NCBI RefSeq assembly: GCF_000209165.1
Contig: NC_009043.1
Location: forward strand, 1,641,001 to 1,705,000
Direction of reading: 5' to 3'
Length of the DNA: 64,000 nucleotides
From: Scheffersomyces stipitis CBS 6054
Taxonomy: Eukaryota > Ascomycota > Pichiomycetes > Serinales > Debaryomycetaceae
Shown: positions 9,439 to 18,870 of the stretch, in pieces
Layout of the letters: every line of letters begins with the position of its first letter
How positions within the stretch are numbered: position 1 is the first letter of the stretch
Notes under the pieces: model-generated
What the model saw: only the letters and a program-made list of their open reading frames with translations
Database searches by the model: none
What the model was told of the DNA's origin: nothing
Translations under genes and position numbers: made by a program

Positions 9439-11481
9439 TCAGTGATTTTTTCCGTCGTACGAGTCCTCGTAGCGGTATCCCTGGTACGTCCGATGCTCAT
9501 ATGAATAGTAGCTTTCTCCTGAGTGTTCGTTAGAACGAGACCGTTCCTTTCTACGATTACTGTTGCTATTAATGTTGCCGCTAGGATATGAAGAATAAGC
9601 ACTGTGCGGATACAGTGCTGCAACCTGAGGTGCATAATAGTAGGGGTTGTAGTACGGAACCTGAGGAACCATCACGTATGGAGCATAGACTGGAACTACA
9701 TGTTTATGACTCCCACGTCCCTCAGGAGGAATAGGGATGGATTGGGGAATAGAAATATTATGCAATGAGATAGGACTATGACTGGGCATTATTGGAATTT
9801 GTGCAGGGTAACTTGGTGATTTTCCATGGGATTTCTGGATGGCAAATGAAGACAGAATCAAAATAGGATGTGATGTGCCATTCATATTCACTAATTTATT
9901 GTTGGTCAATAAGATAGCCCTAGTCGCCATTTGAAACGATTCATAGAAGACAAACCCAATCCTGCCACTCTTACAGGATTTACCTTCATTATCAATCGAG
10001 TAATATTCTGGCTTGATAATTTTGGCAGACTTGATCTTTCCAAATTGTTCCCAGAATAGTTCCCAAAGGGTGTCATCATTGTTAAATACCACAGGAAGGT
10101 TATTAACATATATGTTAGTCTCCTGGAAATTGTTCTGCTTGGTGTATTGATTGATAATTAATACTGGATTAGGATAACTGATGGCAACATTATTTTCTGC
10201 ACTCCATGATAAATAGAAGTTGTTTGCGTTGTTGTACAAATAATGGTTATGTTTATGTTGTGCTATGGTGACCTTAACAGCGTTAGTATCCAGCTGTCCG
10301 TTATCTTCAGGCCTATCGTCGGACGACAATAACGGTTTTAATGCTGCTGTATCGAGTTCATTAAATTCGTCCCAGGTCAAATTGTTAAGATAGTAAAGAA
10401 TACGTAAAGTATTTTCCATTAAGTTCTGAGACGACTTAAATTGAACGTAACCATAATCCAAGCACTTTAAGGGCGTGGGAGAATTTTCTTGCAACTCTAC
10501 CGGCTGATGACTTCTAGAACTCGTGCCCACTATTGGAAAATAGATAGACTCGATGTCATTGCCGAATTCCTTGAATTTTCCTACGAATTGATAAAAGTCC
10601 AAGCTGGTCAAGTCTTTGGGAAAAAAAGCCTGTAAGTTTTCAATAGTAATGGTATCGAAATTTTCAGCCAGTTTATGGTCGCCAGACGTAGTGTAGATGG
10701 CACTAGTAGAAGTTGGCGATGATGAAGCAAGTGGAGCACCGTTGGAAGGAGGTGCGGTGTACCGTTCTCTCTTATTCAAATATCTATTGAAGAACAAAGG
10801 AATAGTAGAATTTGTATTGAATGCATTGGGGGTAGACTTGTGCAACTTTTCTATCAAGACGTCAACATCGAGATAATTGTCAAATTTAACTATGGCGAAA
10901 GCACTGCTAGAATTTTCGTTGCGGAACAATTTCACTTCCTTCAAGCTCTTGAAATAACTTTCCTTTTGTAAGAAGTCGAACAAAGAATCGGGGGAATATT
11001 CCTCGTGCGTAATGGTTACTGTTGAGTCTACGGCATTATCAAATACCAATTCGCTCGACAAATTCTTGATGAACAAGATACCCGGGTGAGAGATGAATTT
11101 TGAGTAGTCAAAGGAAAAGTCGTAGTTCAATTCGTGCAATCTATAAACTAAGGCGTCGACAGCAGACCGCTTACAGTTCAATAATGAGACTTGTACATGC
11201 TTGGTAGGGTTGCTACGTACGGTGTGAGTCAAGTTTCCCACTTCCTCGATTGTTTCCACCAATTGGGCGAAATTGTCATCATTATGGGCCACCGTTATTA
11301 TGAGTGGGAAATTGCAAAAGTTGATGTTAGTATTGGCGGAGTTGAACAAGCATTCGTTAAGAGCTCCGATCAACCCACCATGAGCGGCGTTTGTTGACAT
11401 TCTCGATAAGGTAGTAGGTGAGGGTGACAGGAACGAGGAGGCTGGACTGGAAATAGTGGAGGCAGAAGGGGAAACACTCAT
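9439..11481 (-). CDS. multi-RRM RNA-binding protein (Rie1/Ygr250c-like)
   Basis: From the ATG at 11481 the product has 680 residues; the frame is open 18 codons further upstream but without an ATG. Three RRM-like regions can be seen: one around GILFIKNLSSEL, one around ITIENLQAFFPKDL with a later GYVQFKS strand, and the clearest around NIYVNNLPVVF with GRIGFVFYES. An extra N-terminal strand-helix region precedes them. The tail is rich in Pro and Tyr (many Tyr in the segment before the end) and finishes with an Arg/Ser patch. This architecture resembles yeast Rie1 (Ygr250c), a stress-granule RNA-binding protein that acts with Sgn1, but Pes4/Mip6-type proteins are an alternative, so I give no symbol. 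Confidence 0.75.
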   Translation of the reverse strand: MSVSPSASTISSPASSFLSPSPTTLSRMSTNAAHGGLIGALNECLFNSANTNINFCNFPLIITVAHNDDNFAQLVETIEEVGNLTHTVRSNPTKHVQVSLLNCKRSAVDALVYRLHELNYDFSFDYSKFISHPGILFIKNLSSELVFDNAVDSTVTITHEEYSPDSLFDFLQKESYFKSLKEVKLFRNENSSSAFAIVKFDNYLDVDVLIEKLHKSTPNAFNTNSTIPLFFNRYLNKRERYTAPPSNGAPLASSSPTSTSAIYTTSGDHKLAENFDTITIENLQAFFPKDLTSLDFYQFVGKFKEFGNDIESIYFPIVGTSSRSHQPVELQENSPTPLKCLDYGYVQFKSSQNLMENTLRILYYLNNLTWDEFNELDTAALKPLLSSDDRPEDNGQLDTNAVKVTIAQHKHNHYLYNNANNFYLSWSAENNVAISYPNPVLIINQYTKQNNFQETNIYVNNLPVVFNNDDTLWELFWEQFGKIKSAKIIKPEYYSIDNEGKSCKSGRIGFVFYESFQMATRAILLTNNKLVNMNGTSHPILILSSFAIQKSHGKSPSYPAQIPIMPSHSPISLHNISIPQSIPIPPEGRGSHKHVVPVYAPYVMVPQVPYYNPYYYAPQVAALYPHSAYSSYPSGNINSNSNRRKERSRSNEHSGESYYSYEHRTYQGYRYEDSYDGKNH

Positions 11482-12201
11482 AATTTTCAAAGGAAACAAA
11501 TAGCCGCCGTGGAAAGTAGTTGTAATTTGTTCCAACTATTATTTTGCTAGCAACGAATTATTGCAAATTCAAACACCGTGAAAAATCGAGACGACCGGAA
11601 TTATTGAAAATGCCGATTTCACCGTCTGTAGCGGTATACTCTGGGAACTGTGAAGTGAAAGATGAAAGCCAACTTTAAAATGCCAGCAAAAAAATTGGAA
11701 TGATGCGTCTTCCCAAGTAGCAATGGCACGGAACAGTTGTATAATTAAAGATAATCCAGAGCCGATCAGAAGTTCAGAGAAGAAACTAAACACGAATTAG
11801 ACCAAAGACTAATGTACAGCAGTTCAGTAATAATATTATTATTCTAACAATAGCTGTAGCCGTGAAAAAAAGAACTGGCTCGATCAGATCAAAAAGAATA
11901 ATTGCAAAATTCTACAACCTAACTGGTTAGAACAAAATATGACGCTACTTCACAGTATTTATATTCGAACCAGGGCCTAGCATATACGACCTAGCCAGGT
12001 CGGATTTACACATTCACTGACATACTAGCGCAAGCCAACCTAAGCAACTTTAGCCTTAGACTGTATAAGTTTATTCGCCGTGCAGGAGATGATTTATTCC
12101 CGTGCCTCCGCATTGAAGAACGAAAGTCACCCGGATGAAGAGAAACGAGAAACGAGAAACGAACAAGGAACTACTTGCTATACGACAGTCTACAGAGAGA
12201 A
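11482..12201. promoter_or_regulatory. divergent promoter region
   Basis: This separates the leftward RRM gene and the rightward small chaperone-like gene. It is AT-rich; I see no clear element. A short out-of-frame ATG reading frame starts at 12089 and stops inside the next gene. Confidence 0.5.
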
Positions 12202-12540
12202 ATGATCCACCGCTCGCGAGAAGTCAACGTAGACGGCGTCGATTGTGTAGTGGTAGCCAGCTATAGCCAATCCGACTCTTCCAGAACACCCGTCACGGTG
12301 TATGTTAACGAGTTGAATAACGCTGCCATGGGAGACTATGTCTATGCCATTGGGCAGAGCCAGACATTCTTGCACCATGGCACAAGCTCAGAGTCCGGTT
12401 CAGGTTCTGGCTCCATTGAGTCGCTTAATTTGCTCCTCAATAAAAAGCTCCAGCGACCAGTGTATCTCAATGTGAGCGGTGCCGCTCAGGTCTCCACTGT
12501 CAGCATGTTCCGAGCCATCGTTGAGGTCATAGACAATTAA
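12202..12540 (+). CDS. small protein resembling proteasome assembly chaperone 3 (PAC3/Irc25)
   Basis: The first ATG in the frame is at 12202, giving 112 residues. The pattern is an alternating beta-strand start (VNVDGVDCVVVASYS), a second strand pair (PVTVYVNEL), a small loop, MGDYVYAIG, then a helical-strand end with VYLNVSG and a final VSMFRAIVEVI helix. Length and strand order fit the PAC3/Irc25 (Pba3) chaperone family, which works with Pba4 in assembling the 20S proteasome alpha ring. Sequence conservation in this family is low, so the call is tentative. A serine/glycine-rich insert lies near residues 59-71. Alternative: an unrelated small conserved fungal protein. Confidence 0.55.
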   Translation: MIHRSREVNVDGVDCVVVASYSQSDSSRTPVTVYVNELNNAAMGDYVYAIGQSQTFLHHGTSSESGSGSGSIESLNLLLNKKLQRPVYLNVSGAAQVSTVSMFRAIVEVIDN

Positions 12541-13611
12541 TTGGCTCTAAAGAGCAAATCCCTCGCGCGCAATTCCTAGCATATTATCGTGTATTTGTCG
12601 TGATGAACAGTGTATAATAATAATTTTATGTAATGCAATATTGCCATAATACATATGCAGAAATAAAATAATGGAATTAAACTCTTTTTCAATTATTAGA
12701 ATTATTAGCACGATGTGTTTGCTGCTGATAGCGCTACAGAGATTTCGGCGGCTATTCTAGCCCAAACTTCTGTTAGAGATCTAAGCTGTCTAATCTGCAC
12801 CAAAAATATTGCTGTTGGACATAGAATCGCTACAGCGGCTATTTTCGGCGGGGGACTTTTTCTCATATTTTCTTCCCCTTCAGCAATCTAAAATAAGAAC
12901 TTCCAGGAGTGCAAATAAAATTAATAACCATCTCCGTATAGATGGCTCCAGGTGCGCCGTCCATTAATAATACGGACGGAGGGGTTTGCTTTGTTGAGGC
13001 TTGAATCTCGAATTAGAGGTCGTGGTACATGCGGGTCGATTTCATCTACTCCTATACCACAATTCCGCCCTCCTAGCAATTGCCAGATCCGCAACAAAAA
13101 CATGACTGGCACTTTACGACGAGATTGGCCAGTTTCACGTGAAATCCTTTGTCAATGGGCCCGGTCCTTGACTCTAATGCCGAAAGTCCTGACTCACTAT
13201 GGCCATTTCAAATGACCTTTGGGCTGCATGCACCACTGGGGGTTTGAATTGGCGATTTAGTTGCAAATGTTGACTTTTCGCGAACCCAGCAGCTTGCCAG
13301 AATATACGCTGTTTTGGTCCAAGGTCGGTTCTGGCAGCAACGAACCGGTTTACACCTGTTCTTTGCATCCTGTCATCGAACAGCCATCTTAATATGCACC
13401 AAGTCTTTTCATGCGTTTTTTGCTCGTCTTTAGAGCCCGAGAAAAAAGACATAATCAGTTGGCCATTCAAAGCCCGGCAGCGCATACTAGCCCAATATTC
13501 GCTATTCTTGGAATCCCCCATGAAACTACACTATGTTTCTTTATTTGTGCCTCATTCATAGTCCATATCGTATATTCAAGATCCATATTGATCAACGTAT
13601 AAAATGTATCT
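12541..13611. other. intergenic between convergent small gene and YHB1
   Basis: No convincing gene. A perfect palindrome TTTCACGTGAAA lies at 13133-13144 and a TGACTCA (Gcn4-type) at 13190-13196. The segment 12900-13530 is richer in G+C than its surroundings and carries overlapping chance-length reading frames on both strands. Confidence 0.45.
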
Positions 13612-14817
13612 CTAAACCTCGAGTGGGCCAAAGTACTCTAACTTGATGTCTTCGACACCCTTAGCCCCCAAATACCCCTTAACGTACTTCATGTATTCAC
13701 GAGGTCCCAATAAATAGACGTCGCTGTCCTTGGAAATCTGGTCCAAGTCCCTGCTGTCCAACGTACGAGTCTCAACTGCATCGATGACATCTTTGGCAGT
13801 AACATTCTTCTCATTAGAGAAAAATTCGGTAAGCTTAAACTTTTCTCCATACTTCTCCTTCAATTCCTTTAACCAGTTGCCAAAAGGTCTAGATTCGACA
13901 GTTTTGTTAGAGTAGAGCATGGTAACGTTTCTTCCCAGTTGTAAAGCTTTTTCCAAGATAGATACAATGGGGGTGATTCCAATACCTCCTACAAGCAAAA
14001 CTATATCCTTTTCAGAGGGTACATAAACAAATTTTCCACAAGGAGGAGCTACTTTGAGAGAGTCTCCAACCTTTAAAGTGTTGTGGATGTAACCCGAGAT
14101 CTTACCACCTTCCAACTTTCTAACAGAGATACGGTACTCTTTTTCAGAGGGGTACTCAGAGATAGAATATTCTCTACTTATTTCTTGCTCTTCTCCTGGC
14201 AAGCTCCACCTGAAGCAAAGATATTGACCTCTCTTTGGCAAGGAAATCTCGTCGCCTTCATTTGTAGGCTTGAAATATATCGACTTAACGTCGGTGCATT
14301 CGTCTTGGATTTTAGTTACAGTGAATTCTCTGAAACCTCTCCAAGGGGCTTTTTGATATTCGGCGTCTTCCATGTCAATGAGCAATTGAGCCAAGTTTCC
14401 GTACGCAGTTGCCCATGCATCAATAAAGGCTTCGTTGGCAACTTCTGGTCCAAGCAACTCCTTCATGGTCTTAATCAATGAGTTACCAACACAAGGGTAG
14501 TGTTCAGCCTTTACCTGTAAACCTACATGCTTGCTAACAATCTGCTTCACAAACGCAGTCAAGGGTTCCAAGTTCTCGATGTTCTTGGCGTAGTTCAACA
14601 AGGCAAATGCCAAAATACGAGGCTGTCTCAAGAACTTCTGGTCCGTCTGATTGAAGAAAGGCCTGACTTCTGGGAAATCGACAAACATGTTCTGATAGAA
14701 CTGGGCAGTCAATGTTTCACCAGCCAGCTCCAAGGTGGGCACCGTATCAAGGACGATTTTCTTTTGAGAGTCAGTCAATTCTTGAATGGTGTATATTTGT
14801 GGAGCAGTAGACATCAT
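13612..14817 (-). CDS. YHB1: flavohemoglobin, nitric oxide dioxygenase
   Basis: The 401-residue product has the full flavohemoglobin plan. The globin domain (about 1-150) shows distal Tyr41 in QFYQNMF and the proximal His97 in SKHVGLQV. The FAD-binding barrel follows with REYSISEYP near residue 215, and the NAD-binding domain with LLVGGIGITP near residue 275. It converts NO and O2 to nitrate using NADPH/NADH and protects cytosol and mitochondria from nitrosative stress. Two adjacent ATGs start the frame (14817 and 14814). A TATAAATA (reverse strand of 14937-14944) lies 120 bp upstream, next to GGAGGT repeats, which fits an inducible promoter. Confidence 0.95.
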   Translation of the reverse strand: MMSTAPQIYTIQELTDSQKKIVLDTVPTLELAGETLTAQFYQNMFVDFPEVRPFFNQTDQKFLRQPRILAFALLNYAKNIENLEPLTAFVKQIVSKHVGLQVKAEHYPCVGNSLIKTMKELLGPEVANEAFIDAWATAYGNLAQLLIDMEDAEYQKAPWRGFREFTVTKIQDECTDVKSIYFKPTNEGDEISLPKRGQYLCFRWSLPGEEQEISREYSISEYPSEKEYRISVRKLEGGKISGYIHNTLKVGDSLKVAPPCGKFVYVPSEKDIVLLVGGIGITPIVSILEKALQLGRNVTMLYSNKTVESRPFGNWLKELKEKYGEKFKLTEFFSNEKNVTAKDVIDAVETRTLDSRDLDQISKDSDVYLLGPREYMKYVKGYLGAKGVEDIKLEYFGPLEV

Positions 14818-16087
14818 AGAGGCAGAGTAGCAACGGTGTGGTTAAGAGACTTAGTTGTTTTGTAACAAACTGCAATGAATCTCTAATTCAATAACGGTTG
14901 CGAAAACTTAGTACCTAATGGAGGTGAAACCTCCACTATTTATAGTGTACGATCATAAAATAGGAAGCTCCCAAATGTTACATTTTAGTAAATATGAACC
15001 ATATCTACGGAGGTATACCCCAGAATTAAGGCACGATCAAGTGCAACTCCGGTCATGGAATTTAATTAGTCGTGCTTAAAATACTTAATAATTAGAAATC
15101 AGTTGATGGCAGACTGCCCCAAGTACAGTTCAACGTTCGAACTAGAGTCAAGTCTAGAAGAGACGAAACTCAACTAGTAAACTACGGCGCTCAATAGAGC
15201 CGCAAAATTATTAGCAGCGAGGACGCCGTTTCCAACTTAGCACAATAGCTACGATCGTATGATTTCGCAACACGCCAGAAGGTAGAATTTACGATGAGAA
15301 ATAAAAATCACTAAAATATGCTGCTGGTCTATGCAAACTATGCAAAACAGCCAATACCATCCCTGTCATAGGTAAACAATTGGTTTTAGGAAAGAACCGG
15401 ATCCTTTGGTGAACAAATGCTATTGACAAAATGGGAGATTCAGGGTGTTGTTCCAGTGACTCAGGCTGCATAGATGGAAAATACAATTAACTTTCCACTT
15501 CTTTCCGACCCGCTTCAGTATAATATTTGTAGCATGAATACTAAATTACAGTTACAATAAATTGAACTGAATTTATTAAAGTAGTATTAGAGAATAGGAA
15601 CGACTATTGGGTTTTATAGTGTCATTAACTATTCCGAGCTATATAATTAAAATTAATATGGAACTAATTACAAGACGGCGACAGTAGAATTACTGAACAG
15701 AAAGAATCTTGGTAGATTTCGCTGAAATGTTGAATAATACTAAAATTACTAAATTTCTATTTCTATTTTAATGCCACATACACAATGGTCATTACGAAAT
15801 TGAATATTCAATTGGCATTTAATTACACAATTCCTACATTTTTGAAAGGGGCCAGCATTTCTTACATTTCGTAGTTACAAGTCCGATCTGCATCTGTGTC
15901 TTTACCTGATAGCTCTTTTTCCGCTCTGGCCCTATACAAAAATTTCTCCGAAACTAAAATCGTCTCCTAGTATATACAATCTCCGACAACTCCGATTGAC
16001 TCCATACCAAATGATTCATTTCCGGTGTGTTTCTATTGGATAATCGACAATAGATAGATTTGGTGAATGTTTTTACAAGCCTCAGAT
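14818..16087. promoter_or_regulatory. YHB1: YHB1 promoter and AST1 3' region
   Basis: A TATA box for YHB1 is at 14937-14944 (minus strand). Immediately beside it is a perfect inverted repeat, GGAGGT-GAA-ACCTCC at 14920-14934, and a second related half, GGAGGTATACCCC, at 15009-15021. The rest is AT-rich with no supported gene up to the AST1 stop. Confidence 0.5.
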
Positions 16088-17890
16088 TCAGAAGTCCTCA
16101 ATCTTGAACAATACTTTGCCGTCTTCGGTCCGAAGTTGTTTGATATGCCCTCTGTAGTCGTTCCTCCAGTCGGAAAAGTCGTCGATGCGGAATTTCAACT
16201 GGTCCTCTAGTAATAATCGTAGACCTTCTTCAACCCAATGGTAGTCTATACGAAGTTCTAACTCTTCAAAATAGTTGTAGTTTGTCCAGTTGTTGAATAA
16301 ATTACTGGACCATTTCGCAGCCCATGGATTTATTACACTAGCTTCTGAGTAGTCAATCGCTTGGTCAATTCGGTAGGTTGGTTCGGATAAACTGAATTTG
16401 CACCCAGATACAAAGGCAGATCCTGTTTTCTTAGGCTTCAAGAGTTTTACCAAAAATGGCTCCTTTACACGAGCGTTGAACAACTCTTCTAATGGAACAT
16501 TGGTATGCTCCCTTAACGGTAAATCGATTTTATCGAGCTTGCTAAACCGTATACTATCCTGGAAGTACATCTTGGAGCCTACGAGATCTACAAGAAGATC
16601 TAACTTGTACTGGCCAATATTTTCCGCACTGATAGGAGGATCTACAAGTGGTGTATGAGGCTTGAAAAGTGCCTCTATCACCTCACTGGCAAAATAATCT
16701 TTCTTCTTGTAGTTTATCGGCGTCTTTTCACCTGGAAGCACAAGATCCTCGTTTACCATGTCGTAAGTCAAAATCGTGATATGTTTAGGTTTCGTCTCAT
16801 CATAGTAATGGCCAATAGTGAACTGTTTGACGAAATTGCTCATGTACTTGTAGTTGCTATCTCTAACTATCAAGATCAAATTCAACTTGTTGAAATTGTA
16901 CACGGGCGAGTTTAGAAGCTGAATAAATGTAAAACCGAGGTTTGTGTCTGCACCATTGATCAAGATATTGCCACTGTTGTGAGCAAACTTTGTATGTGCC
17001 AACATCTGTTTAGCACGACAGTACAAGACAGGGAAAGATGCGAATTTGGCCAAAGTGGGGATCTCAGGATCGATGGTATATGGCGATTTCTTCTTTTCTC
17101 TGACCAGCTTTGTTGCTCTGGCAGTAGAAGAAACAGCACGCACAGCCGCTTGATCATCAATTGAATCATCAGAGGAGGAGTCTACTTCGAAGCTGTTGGT
17201 GTCTGCATCGCTATTGTCGAACGACAACTCGATGTTTATGTTCATAGCTCTGGCCAAAGCATCATCACCAAGTTTCACAAGTATGTCCCTGCTGGGGTTT
17301 ACTACTAGACTAGTCGAAAGGGTCCCCTTTCTGTCCAAGGGATCTACAATTCCTACTACGGCGTCACCTCTGGCAAAAGTGCCGTTCAGTTCAATTGCCG
17401 AACCCACATCGGTGATTATTCCCGCAAACTCGTAGCCCAAACCAACCTTGGTATTGCTGAGGTTGAGCAAATACCGGTTTATTTTCGACAAGTCAAATGA
17501 GTTCAATGAGGCATACTTTATGTCTACTAGGACTTGATTGGCTGGTAACGGCAAGTCAATTACAGGATAGTTGAAGTTCAATTCTGTTTCCTTATTTTGA
17601 ACGGAGATGTCCTTGATGTTAAAATAGTGCAACTTTCTGATATCGATATCTGCAACAGAGGACGTCCCAGATAAACTAGCAGCCTTCTTGGGTCTGTACG
17701 AGGGCAACGCTTTTGGTGCTGGTGCCTTCTTTTCAAGATAAGACAACTCTGGTGGAATCTTGTGGAATGGGTTGGATTTGAGTTTTTCCTGTTCCTTTTT
17801 TTTCAAGTCCTCGTGGTGAGACTTGAGGTCTTCCTCTGGAAGTGGAGCAAAACCAACAGATTTCTTCTTCTTGGGAGTCTCTTCGGACAT
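16088..17890 (-). CDS. AST1: Ast1/Ast2-type medium-chain dehydrogenase-like protein
   Basis: The 600-residue product has a Lys-rich N-terminus (PKKKKSVGF), then a quinone-oxidoreductase-like fold: a GroES-like part around residues 95-180 (PANQVLVDIKYASLNSFDL, GLGYEFAGIITDVGS) and a Rossmann part around residues 290-400 (NILINGADTNLGFTFIQLL). It lacks the zinc ligands of alcohol dehydrogenases. Yeast Ast1 is a lipid-raft-associated peripheral protein that helps deliver the proton pump Pma1 to the plasma membrane. It is longer than yeast Ast1 (429), owing to an N-terminal extension and an acidic Ser/Asp insert near residues 215-245. Assignment is by overall family resemblance. Confidence 0.8.
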   Translation of the reverse strand: MSEETPKKKKSVGFAPLPEEDLKSHHEDLKKKEQEKLKSNPFHKIPPELSYLEKKAPAPKALPSYRPKKAASLSGTSSVADIDIRKLHYFNIKDISVQNKETELNFNYPVIDLPLPANQVLVDIKYASLNSFDLSKINRYLLNLSNTKVGLGYEFAGIITDVGSAIELNGTFARGDAVVGIVDPLDRKGTLSTSLVVNPSRDILVKLGDDALARAMNINIELSFDNSDADTNSFEVDSSSDDSIDDQAAVRAVSSTARATKLVREKKKSPYTIDPEIPTLAKFASFPVLYCRAKQMLAHTKFAHNSGNILINGADTNLGFTFIQLLNSPVYNFNKLNLILIVRDSNYKYMSNFVKQFTIGHYYDETKPKHITILTYDMVNEDLVLPGEKTPINYKKKDYFASEVIEALFKPHTPLVDPPISAENIGQYKLDLLVDLVGSKMYFQDSIRFSKLDKIDLPLREHTNVPLEELFNARVKEPFLVKLLKPKKTGSAFVSGCKFSLSEPTYRIDQAIDYSEASVINPWAAKWSSNLFNNWTNYNYFEELELRIDYHWVEEGLRLLLEDQLKFRIDDFSDWRNDYRGHIKQLRTEDGKVLFKIEDF

Positions 17891-18870
17891 TGCGGACGGG
17901 ACGGGAAAAGAGTATAAAGTTGGTGATGAGGAAAATGGGGATCTATAGATAAAGATGAAGTAGATCGCAGAGGGAAATATGGAGAAACGGAGTTCTGTAC
18001 AGGCAGCCGATGCTGTGCCGATTTAGCCGTTTGGTGGGAGCAGCATAGAGGAAGAGATCAGGGAGAAAAAGTGCACTAGCAAGAAAAAGTGAGGCTACGG
18101 GGAAAAAATGAACTCAGAGTGAGTTTAGGGAGAAATTAGTGCGCTTTGAAATTGGCACTGGTGAGAGAGTACCAGAGTATTACAGACACAGAACTGAGTC
18201 CATAAATAGCCCGTGAAATAGCATAACTCTAAACCATATCTTCTTCAGATTCTATGTATCGTTCAGGTGTATACCACCATATCCCATCATTCTTTTCTCC
18301 TGGTGCCACTGTTGGCTATTGATGGCTAGAGTTAAGATTAGGCTACCGCGACTCCTCGCTAGCTTGTACCGTCACCACAGTTCTCGCTATTCGCGCTCTC
18401 GCTAAAACAAATATAAACAATAACAATGATAATTAAACCGAACAAGATTCTTTTTATACACGTTCGATCTTTTTACGTACTTCTGCTTTTGATCTACACA
18501 GCTCATCTTTATCTATTTATTTATCTTTTGTTGCTACCGAAGCGCACTTCCGAATTCAACGGTATTCGCCATCTGGTCTGTTTCACATTGAACTCCCTAA
18601 TACAGTCTGATCACTCAGCCTTACACTTCTGGATCTTGCCATCAGAACTCTTGAGCAGACATTTATCCCATAGTACAAGCTACCAGGATCGTCAGATTCA
18701 TTAAAGGATACCTTCACGCACATTCTAGATCTTCGCTACTTCTCATATATTTGGACTACTACAATATATCTGTACATCTCTCTCTTCCATATCATTTCAT
18801 ATCGATTACCAATTCTCAATATCAGTCTTTAATTTTTTGATCTGAATCAATTTTGTTTGCAATAATCGTC
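17891..18870. promoter_or_regulatory. divergent promoter of AST1 and the LMBR1-type gene
   Basis: The AST1 side is purine-rich on the plus strand. The right side is pyrimidine-rich and has no ATG on the plus strand from 18429 to 18870, which suggests a leader of about 400 nt for the LMBR1-type gene; a TTTTTATAC near 18450 could be its TATA element. Confidence 0.5.

Noticed and set aside
13174..13521. 115-codon ATG frame downstream of YHB1, minus strand
   Set aside because: It lies in a locally G+C-richer block where frames are open on both strands; no protein signature.
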